64,000 nt of DNA, taken from assembly GCA_963070105.1 (NCBI GenBank), contig OY718804.1, forward strand, positions 5,169,317 to 5,233,316, written 5' to 3'. The notes under the pieces were generated by a model. The model made no database searches, had not been told where the DNA came from, and saw only the letters and a program-made list of their open reading frames with translations. The translations under genes were made by a program, and so were the position numbers. Source of the DNA: Litomosoides sigmodontis. Its lineage: Eukaryota; Nematoda; Chromadorea; Rhabditida; Onchocercidae. Shown piece after piece: positions 49,671-61,205 of this stretch. The number at the start of each line of letters is the position of its first letter. Positions within the stretch are counted from its first letter, which is position 1.

Positions 49671-49836
49671 TATACACTGAAAAAACTAAATTTGAATTAG
49701 GAAATTAAACAACAGTTAATCGTACTGTTCGATCCGAGCAACTCTACCGCAAATGGCTTCTCATAAAGATCGATTAGACAGCAATTAGCAAAGGAATTGT
49801 GAATTGCCACTGGACAGAACGAGTTATCCGAAAAAT

Positions 49837-50211
49837 TCATTTTATACTCTTCCAATACTCACTGAAATGATCATGAACCATGATGCGCTTCACTAATTTA
49901 CATGCACACTGCGCCACTTGACAACCTCTCATGAATTTGCGATAGCTTTGGCACTGATTTAAATTGCTCCTTTCAGGTATGGCGAAGCACCAAATATAAC
50001 CTTCCCTTCTTTGGATTTTTGGTCTTTCATTAAGAACATAAAGTTGAAATTTTTTAAAGAAAATTGTTGGTGCCACGAAGATCGAATGGCAGGAAAGGAA
50101 ATTCACCCAAATAGCAAGCCGATGAAAGGAATACGATTGAGTATGACCTTGCATGTCACTGATGCAAACATCGCCGACCAATTCTTTCATTTTATCAGAA
50201 GTGAACCACAA
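49837..50211 (-). other. Cys-containing open frame upstream of the MIG-18-like gene; doubtful
   Basis: An open minus-strand frame of about 124 codons. Its second half is Cys-rich (WCFAIPERSNLNQCQSYRKF, then GCQVAQCACKLV). The first part could end at a donor (TGG/GTGAAT). It has no signal peptide and no recognised domain. It could be a separate small gene, a 5' extension of the MIG-18-like gene, or chance. Confidence 0.2.
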
Positions 50212-50322
50212 TATTATGGAAATAAATGAAGGTATTTTTCGTTTTGAAAAAAAAAAGAATTGAAATCTGTCATTGTACAGTGAAATGAACGTAACACAAA
50301 AGAGGACTTTGGTTTTTCCACC

Positions 50323-50342
50323 CTCTCTCTCTCTCTCTCTCT
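50323..50342 (+). repeat. (CT)10 microsatellite
   Basis: Ten uninterrupted CT units in a pyrimidine-rich stretch of the MIG-18-like/PDE12 intergenic region. Confidence 0.9.
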
Positions 50343-50987
50343 CCCTCTTTCATCCCTTGTCTATTTTCAGTTTTTTTTGCTTTACTTGAGAACATTCTTA
50401 TTAATTTCCTTGACAACAATAGCAATGCATTCCAGCATTTCTTAAATTAATTACTACTTATACAGTAGCTGAAACTGAAATGTAACATTCAATGGCAAAT
50501 ATGATTTCCGATATTTTCATTGTGTGCTACTGCGACATTAGCGCTTCCATATCTATTCTCCACTCACCCATCATCCCTTCAACAGTTGCTTAGGTGGAAG
50601 AGCAATCAGCTCACTGCTATGAAAGTGGTTAAGTGTCTTTCCGATCTCTTCATGCTTTATGCCGAAGCTGCAACGCTCTCTCTTGCGAGTACCACTGCAT
50701 CACTAATCTTCCTGGGATCACCTGTATTGCATTTCGAGGAGCGGTCAAACGCCGGTAACCAACCCGTAGAGGTGAACCTGGGAGGGATGGTAGTTTGAGT
50801 TGATTCCGTAACTTCTCGTTCGCTACAGAGTGGGAATCGTGCGGGAGTTTCCTTCTATCTCCCGGATTCACGTACTTTTGTAGTTGCAACGTAAGGATCG
50901 ATTAGAAGTGTCTTTTCATTTTACGGCAAAGCGGTAAAGGCAGCACAGATGTAAATAAATGATTTTCGTCGCTTCTCTTTGCAGTAT

Positions 50988-53900
50988 ATGTGGTGGCTGT
51001 TAACGAATGCTGTGAAGCATTGCAGAAATCGCGGTTGTTTATATCCATCTTCGCTATCATTCTTTCAAAATTGTGCTTCCAGAAGCGATCCTACTAGCAC
51101 TTTACCGTACGTTCATTTTTACAGATTACAGAACTTCCCATTCCATTAATGTTATACAGATGAGTTTATCTTACTAGAGATTTCAGGTCATTTAATATTT
51201 CCTTATTTTCCAAGCTCACTCGATTTCGTATTTGGCCACTTTTTTGACTGATTGAGATCTATTCCTGGCAAAATTGTTGCAGAGTAATGAAGAAGCCAAA
51301 TCGACGAGACGTGCCTTTCATTGCGAAATATCCAGAAAATGCTGTTATTATGTGGACCCGGCAAAATCGTAAAAAGATCTCATTTACTGATGAAGTGGAG
51401 TGAGTAATTTCCATGGAGGCGTTCTTTATATCTTCAATTTCTATTGCTTCGACTAATGAATTTCATCAAGTTTCAGGGATCAATCTCTCCACATTCATTT
51501 CTTGTACTGCATTCCCTATTCTAATACTTTAATCGAAGTTAACCTCGTCCGTCCTTTGAGTGAATTATTTTTGCAAACTTGTGACAAGATAAAGGAAAAA
51601 GTCAGCAAACTTGTTTGTAAACAGGCAGGCAAAGTGGTTGGTGATGGAAACGGAACCTCGAAATTTGTAATTTCTGTTCCAAACCATCCTAATTTGGTTA
51701 GTTGATACTAAATTAATTATATGTGTGTAGCTTACACAGTTCTGTTTTTTTAGTTGCTTCATTGTTCAGTGTTTCCTTTTATTAAAGAATTAAGAAAATC
51801 TCGCCACATATTTTCAGCTGATGAGTCATTATCAAATTATTTAAAATACTGATACTGTTGTTCATCTGATCAGGATTATTAACATGATTTAATTTTTTAA
51901 ATTTTATCATCAGATATAGTTTTAGTTGTTTTTGACAAATGAGGAAATATATAACAATGAGAATTTGCTAAACATATGTATCAATAACGACACGTACCGC
52001 TTATTACGTGATCCTCCTCGATGCATAAAGCTAGATCTAAAGCTGAGACCACTTGTCGGATGCCCTCTCATGGCCAGTTTCACATTGGCGAATAGTAAGC
52101 TTAAATCTTCTGATTTTCATGTTTTCCATTACTTAATCGTAATATTTCGAATTTCTTAAAATAATAGAAAATGCTTTCCAGACTCACAAGCAACAGATAT
52201 ATCATTTCACTGGTATATTGGCGAACCTGATGCATCGTTAATTTCACCGGTCATAAATAATGCTCCAGGAGGTGAACTTGCTATCTTAGATCGTTGTGCT
52301 CTTTGTCTAGGGGTAAAGTTCAAAAAGAAATTTTGTCAAAACTGAATTCCATATGTTTCTCTTTATTGACACATAGACCCATAATTACTTTTTTGTGATT
52401 TAACACTGACACACGGTTTGTATCTTGGCTATTTTGGATTAGTTTAGCACTTCAGGAACGTCTCAAAAACTCTTGCAACACGGTGATAGTTCTACATCGA
52501 TTCCTTAAGTACTTAATTGAATAGTGTTGTAATAAAAAAATTTTTCAAAAACACTTAACGTTAAGTTGAATTCTAGCAGTGAATAATGAATTGATCAGAA
52601 AATACTTGCATATGGTACAGAAAATTCAAAAAGCTAATCAGTCATGGTGAAATATTTTTAGTAAAAATTTTACATTATCAGTCCATTTGTCTAAGAGAAA
52701 AAATTCATCAGATTATTTTTAGTTTTAAACGAATAATAGCTCATTTACAGAAAAATCAAAGTACACAATGGATGGTTGGGTCCATCGATCCACTGGGAAA
52801 TACTTTTGCCCTACTGTTGAGGATGTTGGAAAACGTATTTGCGTTTTGCTAGATATGGGAGCAGATACGATCCTATATTGCACTGACACTGATGGTGAAG
52901 TTTGTGAGATCGGGGAAGCGTTGATTTTCGAAGAAAGACAAGCTACTTTTTGTCAAGAGCCGGCAAATAGTGGGTAAAATTTCATTTTAGACGATCTATT
53001 ACATTTTAATAAAGAGTTTTTTTTTACGTGCAATGCTCTTACGCAGTCTTTTGAAGTATTATTGGTCATTTTCGGTCATTATGTGTTACTCAATGTTATA
53101 AGAGTTAAATTTTGTAAGTACATTATTTACTACCGTATTAACAAATAAGCTTTCCCAGTTAAGAACCTTGATTTTAATAATTTTATACTTTTCAGAAACA
53201 CACGGGTGATTTCATATAATATTCTTGCTAATCTATATTTGGATTTAAAACTCAAACAAGAAGATCTACATTTTCCGTATTGTGCAAAGGAGTATCAAAG
53301 TTATGAATATCGTTATCCTATATTGCTTCGAGAAATCCCTGGTATGCTTTAATGAAAGCACGATGCTAATTCCTGAAAGAGGATTTCATCATTCGTTCAC
53401 TTTTTAGGTTACCAAGCAGATATTATATTTTTACAAGAAGTAGACGAACGATTGTGGTTACGCTTTTTACCCGAAATAATGGGTATCTGTGGATATGATT
53501 GTCGTTTTAAAAGGAAAGGAATGAAAGTAAATGAAGGATTAGTCATTTGCTTTCGTAGGAAACAGTTCAGGTATCCATAGGATTTAAAAAAAGATTATTT
53601 TGCGGATAAACTGTCCGTATAGTAAACATATGGGTGTTTCAACTGTAGAGTTTGTTATTTGTGTCGACAGTATTCGCTAATAGTTTCTGATGTTTCTTTT
53701 TTTAGGAGTTTTTAAGATTTTTAGATGTATTGAAAGCCATGACATGTGGTTGCCGGATCTTCTAAATATTGAAACATACCCTGAGAACGCTGATGTAATT
53801 GAACTACTTAAAAACAATATTGAGTTAAACAACATGTTTATATCTAAACCTGCAGTTATACAGGTAACTTTTAATTAGAATATGTCTTGTAATAAGTGTT

Positions 53901-55273
53901 AAGGTGATTTAACATACATGAATTGCATTTTTTAACCTGCACATTTGTAACTTTTTCATAGCTTGCAGATAGGTGCAAAAACGAAAAAAAATCCGAAATG
54001 TATATTTTCGCCAACAGAAACTGAAATGAGACCTAAACTTTCAGAATATATTATTTTTTATGGACACTGATGGTTTTAAAAGCTGGGGATGCTCTTTTGT
54101 ATTGCCTTGTATGTTTTCTAGGGAAAAATAAAGAAAAGAGACAACTGAATTAGACAACGGACACATTCATTTTGTTAGGAATAATTTCTAGGTCTTAGTA
54201 TTGGATAGCAGTAGCATGTTTGCACAAGAAAATGGTATTTTACTGCTTGCAAACACTCATTTATATTTTGACCCACGCTTCGAAATCATCAAAATACTAC
54301 AAGCATTATTGTGTGCTCGATGGATCATGCGTGTTGCAACAGATTATGGGAATCGCAACCATGGTGCAAAATTGCATATTCTGTTTGGTGGTGATTTTAA
54401 TAGCACACCAGATGGAGCAGTTTATCATTTGCTTAGTAGAGGTTAGATTTTTTTGGCCAATAATGCATGGTTTTAAATTCGAAATATAGAAGAAGCATAA
54501 ATGACAAAAGACGTACTAAAGTGAATATTCATATAAGATGTTTTGACAAGTAGCTTTTTGCAAAAAATTTTTATATGACTGGTATGCCGTACTAAATTTC
54601 GTTATGAAATGATTATTTCTGACCAGATCACCTTTTTATAATCCGCTTTCTCTGTTCTCTAATATTTACGTTACTCTGTTGAACTAATAAACTTTCAGGA
54701 AATGTATCGGTTAAAAGCGAGCATTGTAGTCACAGTCAAAATACATATGGTGATATAAATTTCACCATTCAATCGTCTTATCCATTGTTGAGTTTGAACC
54801 TAACAAGTTTAGGGGATGAAACACAGTTCACAAATTATACTCGTCATTATCAGTATGATGGACAAATTGCTGGTTTTGAAGGGTGTTTGGACTATATTTG
54901 GGGAAGTGCTAATGTTAAAGTTAGTTGCTTTATGTAAGACACGTGCGTGACAAATTTTGCTTTCAAAATTCATGGAGGAATGAAAAATCAGAACTGAAGT
55001 CAAAGCTTGTGCAAAGGAATAAGGAATAAGGAGTTCTAAAATTTAGGACCAATTGTGTGACTCAATGAGAAGTTAATTTCTCTGAAGATTGTTGGAAAGT
55101 TAGCTGTTCAATCAACAGGTTTGACGTCGCATGCTATTTTTCATAAACCATTTCAGGTGCAGAAAGTCATTCCAGTACCACCAAAAGAACTTGCTAAGAA
55201 GTACGTTGCATTGCCATCTAAGATATCTCCTAGTGACCATTTACCATTAGTCTGTGATATACAGCTCCAGTAA
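50988..55273 (+). CDS. pde-12: 2',5'-phosphodiesterase 12 (PDE12), EEP-family nuclease
   Basis: PDE12 degrades 2',5'-oligoadenylate and trims mitochondrial poly(A). Exons: 50988-51106, 51283-51399, 51477-51696, 51926-52094, 52182-52312, 52762-52973, 53196-53341, 53408-53570, 53725-53863, 54192-54441, 54699-54919, 55157-55273. In phase they give 667 residues (human 609). The basic, acid-poor start (MWWLLTNAVKHCRNRG) fits a mitochondrial targeting peptide. A diverged N-terminal region leads to the catalytic EEP domain: RVISYNILANLYLD, ADIIFLQEVDERLW (metal-binding Glu), LLLANTHLYFDPRF, LFGGDFNSTPDG, EGCLDYIW and ISPSDHLPLVCDI (catalytic His). Exons 6 and 9 use acceptors a few bases inside a stronger upstream AG, chosen because only they keep the frame. 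Confidence 0.92.
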
Positions 55274-55312
55274 CGGTCACATTTTAATAGTTCAAATTAA
55301 TTTTATTATATA

Positions 55313-55318
55313 AATAAA
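55313..55318 (+). terminator. Poly(A) signal AATAAA of the PDE12 gene
   Basis: Canonical hexamer 40 bases after the PDE12 stop codon. Confidence 0.75.
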
Positions 55319-55845
55319 AATCTCATTTGTTTCAAGGTCCCTGAAATATTGAATTATGCTTAAAATCTTCAGAGTAAAAAGTCTTTTATATGTTACATCT
55401 CATGAATGAATATTCTTGTCCATCGAAATTCAGGAAGTTGTGAAATCAGCGGTTTTGTTTTACTTCCTGTTTCAACGCTTCCACTCCTTCAAAATTCCAA
55501 TAAAGAATAGTTAGCAAATAGAAGAGAAAAAAGGGTAGGTAGAGGAGACTTGCTAATAATAATACAAGAACTTCATAAGTATTAAATGTAAGCAGCAGAA
55601 GAATGAAAGGTTATATGTTAGCAGACTGTGCTATAAACATATGTTATCTTTATGTTTCAATTTACAGCACAATACATTCAACCCGTAATTCACGAATAAA
55701 TACAGAAAAAATGATTACAACTAACAAAAGTCGATAGCGCACACCTCGTTCTCATTTTTTTTTTATTTAGCTTTTAATTCATTAACTTTTTAATATTAGG
55801 ATTTGTTATTTATCTTTCAACCAGTAGGAAATGAAATTGAAAACT
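55319..55845. other. Intergenic between PDE12 and bHLH 3' ends
   Basis: Convergent 3' flanks. TTTATT at 55762-55767 is a likely minus-strand poly(A) signal about 80 bases past the bHLH stop. No exon was recognised. Confidence 0.6.
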
Positions 55846-56686
55846 TTAATTCATATCACTCTGTTCATTAAGTGGCAGTAGGTATTGATGATAGGGACGA
55901 TCGTCATTCTTATAATTTGCCATTCCTTCACATGTGCTTGGTATCCATACTTTGCTACATTTCCCTTGTATTGTACCGTGTTCCGTTCTAATTATACTAG
56001 CATAATCGTCCAGTGTTTTACTGCACGATAATTCAACAAATTTTATTGGTAAACGATCTGAAATTAAAAATTAAGATTTTTTTCTCCAAAAAGTGAAGTG
56101 AAATTTGAAGTCTTAACATAAATACTCAAAAAAAAACAAATTAATTTAAATTTCATTTAATAATCAATAGGAAGGAAAATATCAAAGATCTATACACCAT
56201 CCGAATTTGGTATAATTAGCGATGACCGATCGGTTTCTGCTTTACCAACAGCTACATGTGACCTGTTCTCTGGACTTGGCGGTTCACCGTTCACTAATCG
56301 GCTTAGCTGTTTTATGTACCGAATGGCTTCTCGTAATGTTCTTGCTTTGCTCATTTTCCGATCCTGTGACAACCACGGCAAAAGATGGCGCAATTTGTCA
56401 AATGCTTCATTAATGCTACAATCAATTTGGTTGAAATTTTATTGAACTAGGAAAGATGCTTTTAATTTTCTTAAATTGGCTCAACCAATCGCTGATGGAT
56501 TACAACAATAATTAGTTTTCTAGTTTGCACAGAAAAAATAAAGATGTGATGCCCAAACCTGTACATTCGTTTTCGCTCTCTTTCATTTGCCGCCATACGT
56601 TTCAGTTCGTAATACAAAACATTTCGCTCTTTACGTTTTCTTGACCGAATTTGTTGTACAATTTTCGATGAATATTGTTGTGACAT
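55846..56686 (-). CDS. Basic helix-loop-helix transcription factor
   Basis: Exons (minus): 56686-56559, 56415-56198, 56057-55846, in phase, 185 residues. The bHLH domain starts at about residue 30: a basic region (KRMAANERERKRMYS), helix 1 (INEAFDKLRHLLPWL), a short loop (SQDRKMSKA) and helix 2 (RTLREAIRYIKQLSRLVNGE). ERxR in the basic region predicts E-box binding, probably as a heterodimer with an E/daughterless protein. The basic region and helix 1 resemble the PTF1/FERD3L (HLH-13) group, while KMSKxxTLRxAIxYI is also seen in achaete-scute proteins, so I leave the subfamily open. About 100 residues after the domain, including a 70-residue last exon with two cysteines (FVELSCSKTL, KCSKVWIPST), match nothing I know. 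An intron splits the basic region from helix 1. Confidence 0.9.
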
Positions 56687-59503
56687 CACGTGAATTTGAG
56701 ACTTTTCAACGTATCGATGGATTGATCACTTTGGTAGAGGAGAATTAAAAATGAATAAGCGATGAGTATTTAATTTTTGCCTCTCAAATTATAACTTAGA
56801 AGAAAAATGTAAAAAGAAAATAATGTTGAAAATAATTGACAATACAAAAATCTAGCAATTAGAATTAGCTGGGATTTTATAAAAGCCAAAAATAATCGCT
56901 TAAAAAATGTTTCGCAACGATGAATGGAACGAGTGATGTGGACTACTGGTATCTTACACTGAGAACATACCAGTAAAAGCTTAAATTGTTTGAATGAAAT
57001 AGTTTGAGAGTTGCTGAAAAGGTTAGCTAGTAAGTGACCTTGCAACAAATTTAAACCGTACAGGTGTTTTTCAGCAACCAATACTATTACCGAATGTAAC
57101 GATTGCTTATGAATTATGTGAAGAAAGCATCAAAAAAAGTTTATCGAAAAGGAAATATGGAAGGTTATGAAGAGCTTATGAATTCCATCGAAATGATGAG
57201 CGCACATTCATATAGAAGGAAAATCCATTAAATTTTATGGTAGTAACGAGGCAAATTTAGAATTACTTTCTTAAGTGACCACTACATAGGCTAAAAGGTT
57301 AGCCAATAGGACCATATGGTAGAAGGATATGATTACCGCAAATATACTTATGACAGTAAGCTCTTTCCTTTGCCTGTCTCTTCTAAGTTGTGAAATTAAG
57401 TGATAATATTGAAAAGGAAAATTTATCTGATCGTTTCATTCAATTACTTAATTTTTCTCATTCTCAGTTGCTTACCTTTTATGAAGTTAACTACTTACTT
57501 CTCTAATAAGTGCGAAAAAAAGAGAATGAGTCTAATGAATGAATGAATGAATGATAATTTGTTTGCTTGGCCATGCGATTGTTACTTTATGTCACTGCTC
57601 TTCCTTACCTATGTTTACACTGCAAGCAGAGGAGGAGGAGAAAAAACGGATTATGGTATTTGCGGGATGGGTTAGACGACCTTGTGGTACTTCACACTTT
57701 CCACTGTTCCTTATTCATTTATTCGACTAGTCGCATTTTTGTCGAAAGAAAAGGCTTGATAATTTCTGTAATTCAATAATAATAATAGCTATTATTATTA
57801 TTAATAATAGTAACAATTATAATAACAATAATAATAACAAATAATAATAATACCAATAATAATAATAATAGTAAATAATGAAGCTATTAGACGTAAAACC
57901 AATTCAAGTGACATTAATTTTTTCAATTTCAAAATTTAGTGAATAAAATCAAAGAGTTTTGGAGAATACAAAAATACAAAAATAAAAGTGAATGTTTTGG
58001 CAAGTAGCACACAATCGACCGATCACACTACCTGTCGCGAAATTGTGCACGCTGAGAGTACCACGGATGAACCACTGGTAGTGTATGTTAGTGCTTCAGC
58101 TATCTGAATTCAATTTCCACCTTCAATTCATGTTTTTGAAATTATGAGTCATAGGATGAATTAAAGAATTGTCAAATGAGTATGACGAAGCTGAAAACAT
58201 GCGGAAGATTCGACGATATCCAAATTTTTAACACAATAAAATTTTCCTTAATTAAAAAAACGGATCTCTCACATGAATGTATGGAATGAGATTGTCTTGA
58301 GAAGGAATAGATGATGCAATGAGTTCGAGAAGTAATGTGACAAAGAATTGTAATTAAAATGTTGACATGAAGAGTTGGAGAGGTATTACACTTATCTAAA
58401 ACATATTATATCAAACTCTCCGAAATGAATTGCGTCAACTGAAGTGGAACCATTCAGTTGAACCAGCAACCACTCCTCCATCATTTAGTAATAGCAATGT
58501 ATCTCAAGAGCCCTTCATGCATTTAATTGTAAGCAGCAATTAAGCATTTAGGATGCGATGAAAATGATGGTAGAATGTCTTTTTTGTTCAGAGAAGGCCT
58601 GCTAAGGCTTCATGAAGCCTTGAGAAGAACCAAAGTATGATAGTGCACCTTTTTTATGGCCAAAGAAAACCTTTTCTCACATTTTTTTGCTTCTCGTAAA
58701 TGAACTGTTATCTCAGAAACAACAAGAAAACGTCTAAACACGAAGTTTCTATTACACATAAAGGATATTTGTTTTTACACAAGCACATTTGTTGTCATTC
58801 GCCACGAGTGAAACAGTCGAAAAATGAAAGGATGTGATACGACGAATTATCCATTTCAGCTGAAGGACGCACAAGACACAATGTGCACATTATACAATAC
58901 CTAATCCGGAAGGGATTAAGCATGTGTTATAACTAAACAGCAGTTGACATAATCTATTAACAGATCTTAATTGAGCGCACCACTGCAGTTTTCTCTTATC
59001 CTTAATTTTTCTTATCCCTCATTTTGTACCTTGAAACAGTCTCCCTGTTTTATTGTTAATTCCTTAATCTGTGATTCACAATCATCGATTAGGAGAGAAT
59101 AAGTGATGGGCATACTTCAAACAAATTTCATAAAATGTACATTTAAATTACGACCTTCTCTATACACTTTTTAACATCACTCAAATTTTTAAAATTTCTC
59201 AAACATACACTATTTACAAAGAGAATTTTGACAGACTTTTTTCTCAATTATATACCTGTTTACACGAAAATGTGCATGTTGAACCAATTTAATCAAAACA
59301 GATTTTCATCCTCAAAAGTGTTTATAGTGCATATACAATTGATAATGCACCACAAGCACTAATTTATGGTACCTCCTATAATCAGATCCAATCTAACTGG
59401 AATTAGATGAGTCTCAACATCAATCCCTTTCCAAAAGTATAACTGACGAATGATAAATCACACCATTTAAAGCTCTTTTCAAACAACTCTAAATACAAAA
59501 TAT
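56687..59503. other. Long intergenic region between the bHLH gene and TMX2
   Basis: About 2.8 kb, AT-rich, with no coding exon recognised. It holds a GAAT tetranucleotide run (about 57534-57553) and the AAT repeat with its palindrome (57775-57890). It should contain the bHLH promoter on its left side. Confidence 0.55.
57775..57890. repeat. AAT/ATT trinucleotide repeat with a perfect 28-base palindrome
   Basis: AAT units switch to ATT units at an AGCT centre (57788/57789), making 57775-57802 perfectly self-complementary. AAT-rich imperfect repeats continue to about 57890. Confidence 0.85.
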
Positions 59504-61205
59504 TTAGTTTTGTTTTTCTTTCACCGACTGTTTCTTCATGAACTGTTCTTTCTCGAATTTCGTTAATCTTGACTTGCATTCTTCATATAAATTAATGAGA
59601 TCAAATGTTAAGATGCAGTTTTCCTGGAAGAAGACACATATTAATCGCAGTTAAAATGTAATCCAAATTATACTGATGTTAACAAAACGTGAAGCCCACT
59701 AAAAGTCAACTCATTGCAGGGAACGATTCCTGTATTGTTAAAAATCAGCCCTACTTCAGTGAAAACGAAAGGCACTGCACGTCCCTTGTGTACTGCAGGT
59801 CGTCGTTGTATTTCCTTACCTTCTTTGAACAACGAAATCTGCAAAAAAGGATCAAACAATGCTCCTACGGGAAAAAAAGTAAGAAGTAACCTCCGACATT
59901 TTCATTTTGTAAAAATTTAAGATGAAACAGTCCAAAGAGAGTTGAACATACCGTTGGTAATTGTCTACTAATTGGATGTATATTGATGCGGAATCGGTTT
60001 GCTTCCTGCGACCACTTCCCCACGTCTAATTTAGCAAATCTTAGATTTGGTAAATGAAACCTTAAAAAATTGCAATAGCATTATGCTTAAAGAATCACAT
60101 AATATTACCTTTAATTCGTCACAAAAGTTCGAATAAGTCTTCAAAATGTGAGAAAAGATTATTTACCGGTCGCTTAATTGGGCAAAAACGTGAGAAACAT
60201 GTTTGCATTCTGGTGACCAAGATGTGTAAAAGTAAATTAACCAGGTCATCTTTGTATTTCGTTGAATTTCCTCCTAAAAAGAACTGTGCATTATCATTGA
60301 AAAATGTGTAAAAAAGATACTGTCTAAACTTACGTATAATTCTGTGTTGTTATAAATAACTGTTCCTTCTGATTCTGCACTAATTGGTTCTGGATAGAAC
60401 ACGGAATGTACTGCAAGAAAAGCAATGAGAGAAGATTAAAACTTTTACTTTAATACATTTTGCAGAAACAATGTAGATTATTATATAAATACTAACTAAT
60501 TAAAGGGTTAAAGGAAATGATTTGAGAGATCTGTACTTGTGGAATTTAATTCAAAAAATAAACTTACTTAAACAAAAACAGATGTAAACAACACCGGCAA
60601 TAAGGTCGGCCCGCAAAAATAGGAAAATATTGGCTAGTTTGCAAAATAAGAACATATTTGCTAAACAGTGCATCCAGTTTGCTGCCTTTCTATTTTTGTA
60701 GCATATAGTAATAGCAAGGAATACCATAATCTCATGCTCTCTCTATAATAGATTTTATGGACCATAGAAATGTCTGTTGTTTGAGAGATCGTAAACTAGT
60801 ATTATTAGAAATCATAATCATTGCGGCCTTCAACCAACACATCTAATCTCGAATACACAAGTGTCCTATGAGTTGTCAGTAATATTCAGCTCAATAAGCA
60901 GAGTTAAAAAGGTCTCTGTTTGCATCCTTCAGCTGAAGATAGCTGGTATGGATAGCATAATACTGAATTGAAATATATAAGGAGGAATCAAACAGTAAAG
61001 ATAATGGAATGCTCACTTTAAAAAAACAAAAGTTATCCAACAAACTTACTCGATCAAGACCGCATTTATCTTCCATGCCAAAAACAAAGGAACATAGACC
61101 ACTCGTAACCTTTATGAGAAAGAAAGCAACAGACAATATGATGCCGCCGACGTAATAACCCGTCGCTAATTTCTTCACTTCCGTTAATGCTTCACAAAAT
61201 TGCAT
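59504..61205 (-). CDS. TMX2: Thioredoxin-related transmembrane protein 2 (TMX2)
   Basis: An ER membrane protein of the thioredoxin family. Exons (minus): 61205-61050, 60742-60568, 60410-60334, 60273-60167, 60060-59952, 59838-59755, 59623-59504, in phase, 275 residues (human 296). The membrane part reads GYYVGGIILSVAFFLIKV and REHEIMVFLAITICYKNRKA, then LANIFLFLRADLIAGVVYIC. The thioredoxin fold follows: MTWLIYFYTSWSPECKHVS, RFAKLDVGKW, and a late ISLFKEGKEIQRRP and KGRAVPFVF pair. The active-site position is SPEC, so the first catalytic Cys is Ser, as in human TMX2 (SNDC); redox activity should be weak. The tail is basic (KKQSVKEKQN) without the longer human extension. The start follows an acceptor-like ACATCTTTTAG. 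An upstream open frame reading MGIFYAF… is treated as 5' flank. Confidence 0.93.

Larger units (their letters stand above)
49671..50987. promoter_or_regulatory. Intergenic between divergent MIG-18-like (-) and PDE12 (+) genes
   Basis: About 1.3 kb carrying both 5' flanks, a (CT)10 run and the doubtful minus-strand open frame. A GC-richer patch at 50640-50880 has open frames on both strands but no domain or splice logic. Confidence 0.45.

Noticed and set aside
50520..50889. Plus-strand 92-codon and minus-strand 79-codon frames
   Set aside because: They overlap each other in a GC-richer patch and have no domain or credible splice sites. The PDE12 start lies just downstream with a good acceptor.
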